From: Rugalucina vietnamica
Lineage: Eukaryota > Mollusca > Bivalvia > Lucinida > Lucinidae
Assembly (NCBI GenBank): GCA_964017185.1
Contig: OZ024874.1
Span: 51,860,856-51,924,855 of the forward strand
Direction: 5' to 3'
DNA: 64,000 nt
The translations under genes were made by a program, and so were the position numbers. This document shows, piece after piece, positions 34,492 through 64,000 of the stretch (position 1 is its first letter; each line of letters opens with the position of its first letter). The notes beneath the pieces are model-generated. The model had not been told where the DNA came from and did no database searches. It worked only from the letters and a program-made list of their open reading frames with translations.

Positions 34492-34655
34492 TATGTTCAC
34501 TGCTCTTAAAGGATCTCGATTTTATTTTTATTCATATGATATTTTCTTTTACCATAAAAAGTAACCCCGGCAGTTCGTGTGTACTATTCAGAATGACCAG
34601 GAACGTCATGTCCGTAAAAGAGGAATTCTGTACAAATGGTTGGGCCGACTTACAT

Positions 34656-34806
34656 AAAAAAAGTGTACAAGCAGGCAATGATCAGGAAAAGGCGCAATCA
34701 GAAAGAAATTCCCACTCAAATTTTAGGTACTTATATTTAGAAAAAAATAAGTCGTAAGCAGAGTGAGTAGCTATTTCCCAATAGGCGGCCACTCAGTTAC
34801 CTGAAC
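34656..34806 (-). mobile_element. Penelope-like 3' tail, reverse
   Basis: The reverse complement runs from the AACTGAGTGGCCGCCTATTGGG-type block to GCCTGCTTGTACACTTTTT, matching the last about 150 bases of the element with divergence. Confidence 0.75.
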
Positions 34807-34925
34807 CGGACATGGTGAAATATACAAAATCGAAACTCAGTAATTTGCATTGCATCATCAGATCATGTGCTATGTAGATTGTCGCTATTGAAGACATGAA
34901 CGGAAAGGCAGTAGTGCAGTATTGC

Positions 34926-35806
34926 TTAGAATGTCCGCAAGGGCGTATGACAGTATACAGATAGATAGATAGCATTTTGTCCTGTGAGTAAAGATATATA
35001 TAGCATAATGATAAATGTGGTGGATAAACGCACGCAGCTCCTGGGATGTTGTTGTTGTTGTATCTGATGTCCAGCCTTGATAGACTCAATCCCTTCACGC
35101 CACAGGGCAAGGGGATAATTTGCTACACGGTGGACAGACACCCCGAGACCATCATGCGGTCAAAAAACTCCCAGAAACTCAGTAGAGGGATTGAATGTGA
35201 GTTTACAATTTACAAACCAAACGCTGGTCACGAAAGGTGTCGTGCCAGTGTAGCAGTCGGAGTATGTACTTAAATGCGGAAGAAGAGCCCGAGCGTCGGG
35301 AGGGAGAACCGCAGCAAGCTCGCTTGGTGTACAGACATAGAAATGCTTCGTGATTTTTAATCGAAATGCGTGTACTCGGTGTAGATGTACACTGATTTCC
35401 CTCCTGGCGCACCCCCTGGTGAAGTATTTTCAATTTGGCGTGTCACCAGTAAACCATTCAGATTCAGATGTACAACAGAATCTGCATCCATGCTTTAAGT
35501 AACACCACTCGTTTTCATCAGTTTGACCCGAATAGTTTACTGGTGACACGCCAAATGACATTTTTTCACTAGGGGTTCGGATGGGGGAGGAATTAGTCCA
35601 TAGAACGCACGAGTGAAGCGAACTTGGACACACAATCATCTGACATTTCGGCAGTGGAAACAGGTCATTCCAGTCCCTGATAGTCTGGGGAAAGAAACTA
35701 CAAAGAAATTACCATTCAGTATTAATCAGATTTTTTTTGTTCGGTATGAAATAAAGAGTTTCTATCTATCTCTATATACTGCCATACGCCCTCGCGGACA
35801 TTCTAG
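34926..35806. repeat. Inverted repeat pair around 35.3 kb
   Basis: 34926-34975 and 35762-35806 are inverted copies of a block that reads TATACTG(C/T)CATACGCCCT followed by GCGGACATTCTA, beside short GATA/TATC runs. The DNA between contains one arm of a second inverted repeat (35414-35475), so the two structures interlock. Confidence 0.6.
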
Positions 35807-36391
35807 GCAGGGTCACGAATGAAAAAAAAATGTTTCTTGTTGAGCGAAAAGAGCCACAGGTGTCTCGGTTCAGTAAGGATCCGATTTGTCTCTGGATCAA
35901 GAAATTTGGGCCGACTTGACCCGGGAGAAGGGGTTGGAATTTACACTTGACGTAACGCGCCAATCTGACGCATGGAAAGAAGAACCGAAATGAACCTTAA
36001 TTCAAGCATTGGAACGATGCAAACCACCTGCTGCCCTCGATGCAAAATTGCATTTATACTTAAAGGTCATTATTTGATTCGATTATGCCGAAAATCACTT
36101 GAAGAGAAAACCGGAAATGCTTCGTTATTTTTAGTCGAAATGCATGTATTCGGACGGACATAAGTTCGACGTCAATTAATTTTTCATTTAGCCTTCCAAT
36201 TTCCAGATCGAACAACTGGCGAGGCATGGCAGTGCAAGTTTGACATGTTTGATGTTTCACCTGATCAGTAGAGTCATTTCGGCCATTGTACATTCTCTGT
36301 ATTTAAAGCAAGTTAAGCTTTCCTAAAAGCCTGTGATCTGATTCTGAATGGTTTGCTGGTGATATGCCAGATTGACAATACTTCACCAGGG
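35414..36391. mobile_element. Possible DNA element with about 60-bp terminal inverted repeats
   Basis: 35414-35475 begins CCCTGGTGAAGTATTTTCAA and 36331-36391 is its imperfect reverse complement, including the ACCATTCAGA(A/T)TCAGAT part. A second internal inverted copy of the GGCGTGTCACCAGTAAAC segment lies at about 35538-35557. No transposase frame. Boundaries are approximate. Confidence 0.55.
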
Positions 36392-37299
36392 TAAAGTGAT
36401 AACTAGGGATGATATGGCTTTCAAAGTTTTCTCCGATTAAGATTTATATCGTGATAGATTCAATGTGATACAATTATTCTACCCATTCCGTATCAAGTTC
36501 ATGAAAATGGCTGCGCACGCGCATATGAATTATTTGAGTATTATCAATTTAGTATTATCTTGAAGCCAATTTAGTTCCTCATCAACTGTAATGGTTTTCA
36601 TTTTTGATCAAGCATGCGACTGTGACCACTGGAGCGTGAATGTCAATGCATAATTTAAGTCAAAGCGAATCAATTGGAGGTAATCCGAATCATGAGCTTT
36701 ATATCACCACCGATGGGCTTATTCTTCAAATTCTGTGCATGTAGCCATACAAGATACAATGAACCTTATGAAATATTCCGAGGACCAAAACCATACATGT
36801 GATACATTCTTAGGCCCAAATAGGGAGATTGGACATTTTTGGTAGGGAGATTTAGGTCTGAAATAGGGAGGTTTCTTCTCGACAAAATTATAGCCGGTTT
36901 TACCCCGGAAAATATTTTCAGCAGTCCAGCATTTTGTCAAATGTTTGCACTTTAATATGCATATACAACTGATTCTCACAAATCTATAGATGATTACTTA
37001 AAATTAGAATTGTATTATAATTATTGAAAGTAATTTAATTCTAGTTGTAAGACATACTTGCTATGTACCAAATGGATAATGATAGCTTCCTTCAACAGTA
37101 GTTCATTGATAAAATAAGTAATTGTGAAATTAGTAAATTATTAAGTTTGTATAGGTTTGAAAAGGAAATTACATGTAGATCTATTTGAAAAAAAAATAAT
37201 AATAAAAAAAATCTAAATTGTGCAGATAAGAAAAAGAGAAGTAAACTAATGCAAAAAAAGAGGTTTGAAGGTGAAAAGAGGATAAAAAATATCTTTTTT

Positions 37300-37300
<1 letters not shown>

Positions 37301-37333
<33 letters not shown>

Positions 37334-37404
37334 CTCCAGCGGAGATTCGAACTCACGACCTCCCGCGTGACAAGCCAACACCTTAACCACTGCACCACTT
37401 GGCC
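37301..37404 (-). mobile_element. tRNA-derived SINE head with poly(A), reverse strand
   Basis: The reverse complement gives GGCCAAGTGGTGCAGTGGTT (A-box), a B-box GAGTTCGAATCTC and then an A/T run (37301-37330). The short body means it is a fragment or a minimal tRNA retropseudogene, not a functional tRNA. Confidence 0.72.
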
Positions 37405-38194
37405 ATGATGACGTCATAGCACTCCAGCATTTGACCAGACGTAAAAAGCACATGGTTTATGTTTACACAATAAATAATTGCATATAAATGGAAAGCTGTG
37501 TAATGTCATTTGTTTACTTCGAGTCTTAGAACAAGTTATTGGAACATGTTGGAATAGTGTTTTGGAGTATTGTTATTGGGATTATTGCTTTTTTGAAGGT
37601 TGGTGTATTTTTTTTTTACCAAACTCAAGACAAACCCCGATGATCACCGATCAATCAACCATGTCCTTACGTAAGCTTACCTGACATCCTCAAATCAAGT
37701 ACGACAATTACCTAGCACCTAATAGCGTTAATCCAATTACCTGAGGCCAATTATCACACCTGTCACTTCACACTACGAAAATTCGTCGAGTAGGCGCTGT
37801 AAACATTCTGCTAAACGATCTTTTTGGGGAAAACTAAAAAAATGGTGGCTTGCGGAAAAACACCATAGGAATTTTTCTTCATCGGGTTTTAGGTTTTTAT
37901 ATCGTGAGAGCGTTTTTGGGACCAAAATATCGGGAGATTCACGATCAATCGTTAGATATCACATGTATGACCAAAACATGCCCTTTTTGGCGGAATTTTC
38001 CCAAAGCCATGTTTGCTCATCCCCACCCCTACCGAACACGTGATGTTCCATGGGTGATCTGAATAACGTCAGAATATTATGTGATGCTTATTAAAAACGC
38101 AGATTATTTCATTGTTTACACTTAAAATCATAAAACACCCAGAATTTTAAAAATATACCTTTTGTTCCAAACATCAAAAAATGACAGTATGCGG

Positions 38195-38560
38195 TTAAGG
38201 CCATCCTTAAATGATCCTTTGTTTGCTGTGCTCCTACCCATCAATTTTAGTGTGGGTAGGTAGGTAGGTCATTTTTTGGGGGGGTGGGACCAGAAAAATA
38301 TCTATTTGCTATATTAGTAGATGTATATGGTTCAAAATAGGATATATTGAAGTTAAAACAGTATAATAAAACATTGTCAGAATATAAAAAAGGTTTTGGA
38401 AAGAATAGTTTTGTGAAAATGAATCCTTGTTTTTAGATTTTTGAAAAAAAAATATATATATATTTTCCTCAAAATGACCATAAAATGTTTTGGGTAGGGC
38501 CAATTTTGGCGGGTAGGTAGGAGCACAGCAAACCAACAATTTTTTATGGTCGGCCTAAAC
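38195..38560. mobile_element. MITE with GTTTGCTGTGCTCCTACC inverted ends
   Basis: The left part GTTTGCTGTGCTCCTACCCA near 38220 and the right part GGTAGGAGCACAGCAAACC ending near 38534 are inverted. Outer TTAAGGCCATCC / GGTCGGCCTAAA also pair. The interior has GGTAGGTAGGTAGG and a G run. No coding capacity. Confidence 0.7.
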
Positions 38561-39929
38561 GTGATTCGTAGTAGCTACATGTACAATGACAATGTTTCAA
38601 AGTTTTTGATTAAATATGTCGTAATATTGATTTTAGGACGGAAACTTCGTCAAAATGACAGAAAATAGTTTTAAAAAATATTAGCAACCAATATTGAAAA
38701 ATAACTTAAATGGTACCTTTCTTTTTGGGAAATTCGGCGAACCGCCTTTGAAAACCATGTGTAAAATAAAGCTTTTTCCTTCGTGTTTCTGTATATGAGC
38801 CGGGAACCATTGATGTGAACAAGATGTTGACGTCATTATCCACGACCATCGAGCTATGAAATGAAACGTTTGAATCAAGAGTCAAGTGGCCAAGTTCGTT
38901 TTAAAAAACTCTTGTTTTATATTTCTGTAAAATTCTTTTGAAAATTATTTTGATCCGGATCATCTACAGATCCACTAAGGCTACAACAAGTGTATGAATA
39001 TATGATACGCATCATGATATATAGGCACATAGATACAGGTCCAGTACACGGCAGGTTTTAGGGTAGTGTAACTTAGTCGAGGTTTTTTACCTCTATTGAG
39101 GTTTGAAAATGTACATGAAGTTACTTATATTGTGGAAAACAATTTTAACCTCAGCAAAAGCATGTATGGAAATTTGCAGAAATAGTGGTAACATTAGGTA
39201 AAAGGGTGTTTTGTAAAAACATCCTTGGATGAATTATCAAAACAGTTGTATCAAAACCAAGATTTACAGATTTATCAAATCAAAACTATAAAGCAATTTT
39301 CAACTTTATACTTTTTTAAATTTTGCATCATTTAAATTTTGCATCCACTTTATACTTTTTTAAATTTTGCACATGTCTATCAGTGTTTCCCAAATTCACA
39401 GGACCATCTGACCAAGTCAGGTGAAAAGTCATTCGGTCTGGTAAAAATTTCTTCTGGTCCTTTTAAAAATTTTATTTTTTTTACTATAATTTATTATGCA
39501 CCAGTCGTTTGTTACGGGGAAGGGCAGGGATTATGACTTTTTAGCTTCAGTGCCCTGCTATAAGCCCACCCCCTGGGGACAAACTGGAGGTCAAAACTTT
39601 GCTCTTTGCCTCACCCTTTGCAACAGAACAACAGAAAAGGATCCTAATGTCAAAACCCAGTCATTTCCCCTGCACTGTGCACTTTAGCCCACCCTTCCCC
39701 ATAGGTTGTGGGGGGGGGGGGGGGTCTGTGGTTACAAATGACTGGTGCATTTACATTTATAAAAAAATCTCATTTGTCAGTCCTAATCATTTACCACTAC
39801 TGGTCTATGCATATTTAAAACCTCAATGGGGTTACAAACCTTGATTGAGGAATACTTTCTAAAACCTGACTTAACTAGACCTGAGATAAAGTAAACTTGC
39901 TTATGCAATATATATAGATTTTTTTTTTT

Positions 39930-40130
39930 TAGCTCGCCTGCACGAAGTGCACAGAGCTATTGTTGTCACCTCGGTCGTCCGCGTTTATGTGTACGTACGC
40001 GTCACACTTTTGGTTAAAGTTTTTAAAATTGTTATATCTTGATAGTCACTGACCAGAAATCATTCATATTTGGAACATTGCTGCATATGAGGGTCCTCTG
40101 ATTTAGTGTGAAGGGACCCGTGGCGTCGTG

Positions 40131-40161
<31 letters not shown>

Positions 40162-41610
40162 AGAGGTCAATATCTAGATTATAGATAACCTTTGTACAAT
40201 GCTCAGATGCTGTGTTAGTTTCTCATCAACTGTAAAGCCTAGAACTGTCAAACCTTACATAAGGCTTCTCCTCGATGTCCCGACTCAGCACCCACATTGA
40301 CCTACTAACCTTGACCTATATTTCATGCTCCAGTGACTTTGTCATTTTTGAAGCCAACCCTTAATATCTCATCAACTATAAAGCCTACAACCATCAAACC
40401 TTGCATATGGCTTCTCCTCGATGTCCGGACTCGGCACCCACATTGACCTACTGACCTTGACCTATATTTCATGCTCCAGTGACTTTGTCATTTTTAAGCC
40501 AACCCTTAATATCTCGTCAACTATAAAGCCTACAACCATCAAACCTTGCATATGGCTTCTCCTCGATGTCCCGACTTTGCACCCACATTGATCTAGTGAC
40601 CTTGACCTATATTTTGTGCTCCAGTGACTTTGTCATTTTAAAGCCAACTCTTAATATCTCATCAACTATAAAGCCTACAACCATCAAACCTTGCATATGA
40701 CTTCTCCTCGATGTCCCGACTCGGCACTTACATTCACCTAGTGACCTTGACCTATATTTCGTGCTCTAGTGACTTTGTCATTTTTGAAGCCAACCCTTAA
40801 TATCTCATCAACTATAAAGCCTACAACCATCAAACCTTGCATATGGCTTCTCCTTGATGTCCGGACTCGGCACCCACATTGACCTACTGACCTTGACCTA
40901 TATTTCATGCTCCAGTGACTTTGTCATTTTTTAAGCCAACCCTTAATATCTCATCAACTACAAAGCCTACAACCATCAAACCTTGCATATGGCTTCTCCT
41001 CGATGTCCCGACTTTGCACCCACATTGATCTAGTGACCTTGACCTATATTTCGTGCTCTAGTGACTTTTTCATTAAAGTTTTTAGAAGTCTATATCTCTT
41101 GAACATGTGGATGGATTAAGTTGATACTTTGCTTGTTGGTAGATATTGGTCTGAAGTTTTATGCAGTACCATCATGACCCACCCTTTATGACCTTGAGGT
41201 CAAGGTCACAGACTTAGAATTTTTTTGTTAAAGGTTTGGTTAAAGTTTTTAGAAGTCTATATCTCTTGAACATGTAGATGGATCAAGTTGATACTTTGCA
41301 TGTTGGTAGATATTGGTCTGAAGTTTTATGCTGTACCATTATGACCCACCCTGGGTGAATTTGAGGTCAAGGTCATGGCCTTAGAAATTTTTGGTTAAAG
41401 TTTTGGGTTAAAGATTTTTGAAGTCTATATATCTCTATGTTGATGGATCAAGTTGAAACTTTGCATGTTTGTGGATATTGGTCTGAAATTTTATGCTGTA
41501 CCATCACAACCCACCTGAGCGACCTTGAGGTCAAGGTCATGGGTCATAGATTTTGATAAGTTTAGTGGCAAAGCACAAGTCAGGCGAGCTACGCTGTCCT
41601 GCGAGAGCTC
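39930..41610 (+). mobile_element. Helentron-like element, different subfamily, with two tandem arrays
   Basis: Ends AGCTCGCCTGCACGAAGTGC and CAGGCGAGCT...GAGAGCTC echo the pearl-like ends (AGCTCACCTGAG / CAGGTGAGC) but with G/C changes. Inside are about six head-to-tail units of about 143 bases (40213-41070; start word ATATCTCATCAACTATAAAG) and then three of about 170 bases (41077-41560; start word AGAAGTCTATATCTCTTGAA). All carry TGACCTTGACCTATATTT or TTGAGGTCAAGGTCA. A run of about 29 G lies at 40132-40160. No coding frame. Confidence 0.72.
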
Positions 41611-42327
41611 TTTTTATTTTTTTTCAGAAGAAAAAAATTGAAAACTTCATTGGAAAGTTTTATATTTTTTTAATATTTTCGCTCAAAACATAGATTGTTG
41701 GTATATGTTAAGATTGTTGGTATATGTTAGGACCGCCTCAGCGTGGCTCGGGGAGATGTTGACAGGTTGGCAAATATTGAGATAAGACACGTAATTTGGT
41801 CTTTTGTAATTCCGGTGTCCCTTTAAAGTATCTCAGTATTGCCCAAAGCGTATCAGTATGTTTATTAGGCTATTAGCTAAGTCTGTACTGTTTTACATCT
41901 ACGTATCAACATATCATCCCAGTCCTAGCGATTACCAGATCTAAGAAACCCAAGAAACTTGACAGCTACTCGTATGGCTGTGATCGATACATGCTATAAA
42001 ACCAAATGTAATTTTGAAGAAAAAATTGTAATGGAAAAAATGCATATAGGTACATGTTGAAATCTGTAATTTTTCAACCAATCATGCAGCCATTTACTGA
42101 AGGCCAGAAGTTCCTTGGTTGGTGCATTTTCTGCGGAATGCTAGAATTAGTTCCTGGAATATATTTTTTTATAAATGGTTTAGGACATAAATATTTGAGG
42201 TATGAAGATAAAGCATAATGTGTGAAAATTTTAGTAAAGGCGATATTCAAAGCAGGGTAAAAAGAACATTTCTCTCTATGGCGTAGAATAATTAATTGAT
42301 CTTGGTCACCTTGGGGTATGATTTCAG

Positions 42328-62957
<20,630 letters not shown>

Positions 62958-62972
62958 GTAATTAACATAAAT

Positions 62973-63199
62973 GAGCCGCCTCGTGGGAAAACCAACAATG
63001 TGGTTTCCGAACAGGCCCGGCACAAACCGGCCTGTACATATACAGAAGCAGGCTAGAAGCTTGAAATTTTGGAGTTAAGTAGAGGAGGAATTGTACTATC
63101 CGAGTAGCGAAAACAAAGGCGCTGATCAGGTAACCGCGAAGCTGATCTGTGCCTTTGTCTTCACCTATGCAGATTGTTGGCTTTCCCATGGGGCGGCTC
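62973..63199 (+). mobile_element. GAGCCGCC MITE, copy L
   Basis: 227 bases flanked by AAAT (62969-62972 and 63200-63203). Starts 15 bases after the TRIM exon ending at 62957. The left hairpin arm has lost several bases. Confidence 0.9.
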
Positions 63200-63245
63200 A
63201 AATATGCAACTTTTTTAATCATTTTCAGAATTCTGTTTATTATAA

Positions 63246-63477
63246 GAGCCCCGTCATGAGAAAACCAACAATCTGCATATGCGAAACCAAAGGCGCAGAT
63301 CAGCTTCGCAGTAACTGCTAAGCTGATCAGTGCCTTTGTTTTCGCTATACGGAAAGTTCAATTCCTCTACTTTATAAATCCTAAATTTCCAGTCTCTAGC
63401 CTTCTTCCTTGCTTGCACAGCTTGGTTTGAGTAGGATCTGGTTTGCAACCACATTGTTGGTTCTTGTGTGATGGTTC
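63246..63477 (-). mobile_element. GAGCCGCC MITE, copy M
   Basis: Ends GAGCCCCGTCATGAGAAAAC and TTGTGTGATGGTTC. Hairpin GCGAAACCAAAGGCGCAGAT to GCCTTTGTTTTCGC. Flanks do not form an exact duplication. Confidence 0.8.
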
Positions 63478-63547
63478 ATTAGGTTTTCTAAAAACTGTCT
63501 TACGAATATGAAAGTTCGTAACTAAGAAATGATGCATAGTTTGAAAA

Positions 63548-63631
63548 AATCCCACATCCCTGATGGGACTAGAACCCCTATCGCCAGGGTAGAAATCCAA
63601 TGCTCTAACCACTGAGCCAAAAGAGCCGACT
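63548..63631 (-). mobile_element. tRNA-derived SINE head, reverse
   Basis: The reverse complement has A-box TTGGCTCAGTGGTTAGAGC and B-box GGGGTTCTAGTCCC. Downstream sequence to 63860 resembles a SINE tail (CATAAAACCTCAATACAAAC). Nothing recognisable in 63860-64000. Confidence 0.65.
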
Positions 63632-64000
63632 CCCTGACGCAGTATGTCAGAGATTGTACCTATATGATACATTGTATCGAATAGCTGTGCTATTTATAGG
63701 AGAGGGCCTGGGTTTTTTCTTCACTGATAGAGCCAAGTTGTGTCCTTGAGCAACTTATTAACATCCCATACTGTACTGGTTAAATCTCTTGAAGCTGTGG
63801 CTCTGACATGAATGAAAAATTGTTGACTTGGACATAAAACCTCAATACAAACAAACTGATAGAAACAACCTCTGATAGCGAAAAGGTGTGGGCTAGAAAA
63901 AAGTCCCTAGCTATTTGAAACTAACATAGGAACAATTAAGTAGGTAAATAAATTGTCAGAAAAAGCAATTTCACAGACAATGGTACTTGATTGTATGTAT

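Larger units (their letters stand above)
33415..39929. other. Gene-poor stretch between the esterase cluster and the TRIM gene
   Basis: No gene is supported. Longest frames are 60-100 codons without recognisable domains. Recognisable items are listed separately: a TTAA MITE, a Penelope tail, inverted-repeat elements and a reverse SINE. The first exons of the TRIM gene should lie in this stretch or left of 42328, but I could not identify them. About 33.5-34.2 kb, 36.4-37.2 kb, 37.5-38.1 kb and 38.6-39.9 kb hold nothing else I recognise except an imperfect inverted pair around 39060 and 39870 (CAGGTTTTAG...CTAAAACCTG). Confidence 0.5.

Noticed and set aside
37666-37676. ATG followed by a good donor (ATGTCCTTAC|gtaagc) as first exon of the TRIM gene
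   Set aside because: It encodes only three residues, lacks the first RING cysteines, and nothing ties it to the exon at 42328.
40213-41070. Regularly spaced repeats resembling a CRISPR array
   Set aside because: Units of about 143 bases are directly contiguous with no unique spacers, in a eukaryotic transposon.

Overview
The window is eukaryotic nuclear DNA, most likely from a bivalve mollusc. It is AT-rich, all genes are split by GT-AG (and two GC-AG) introns, and the non-coding DNA is packed with tRNA-derived SINEs, MITEs, Penelope-type retroelements and elements that look like the bivalve 'pearl'/Helentron class. The bivalve assignment is inferred from repeat style and was not checked by a search.

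Bases 1,469-30,619 hold four complete genes in tandem on the + strand (1469-7159, 8489-15034, 16020-21064, 22957-30619). I rebuilt each from ten exons. All four share the same exon count, the same intron phases and nearly identical exon lengths, giving open frames of 351, 347, 349 and 437 residues. Each encodes a signal peptide followed by a poly(3-hydroxybutyrate)-depolymerase-type esterase. The active-site parts occur in the order Ser (GxSxG), Asp, His, then the HGC oxyanion loop near the C-terminus. This is the order of the circularly permuted alpha/beta hydrolases typified by the Penicillium funiculosum PHB depolymerase. The fourth gene carries an extra Gly/Ser/Leu-rich domain of roughly 95 residues between signal peptide and catalytic domain. 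The set looks like a locally expanded family of secreted enzymes that digest bacterial storage polyester or a related polyester.

Bases 30,690-42,300 contain no gene I can support. They hold an inverted, damaged Penelope-like retroelement, several inverted-repeat elements and a tandem-repeat element at 39.9-41.6 kb. From 42,328 to the right edge, nine phase-compatible exons on the + strand form the middle of a TRIM (RING, B-box, B-box, coiled-coil) E3 ligase gene whose first and last exons are not seen. Its introns are swollen by same-orientation pearl/Helentron-like elements, a palindrome-bearing MITE with 4-bp A/T target duplications, a hAT-like element and SINEs.

The two halves differ sharply. 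The palindromic MITE has about a dozen copies right of 33 kb and none in the esterase cluster, whereas Penelope 3' tails concentrate in and around the esterase genes.
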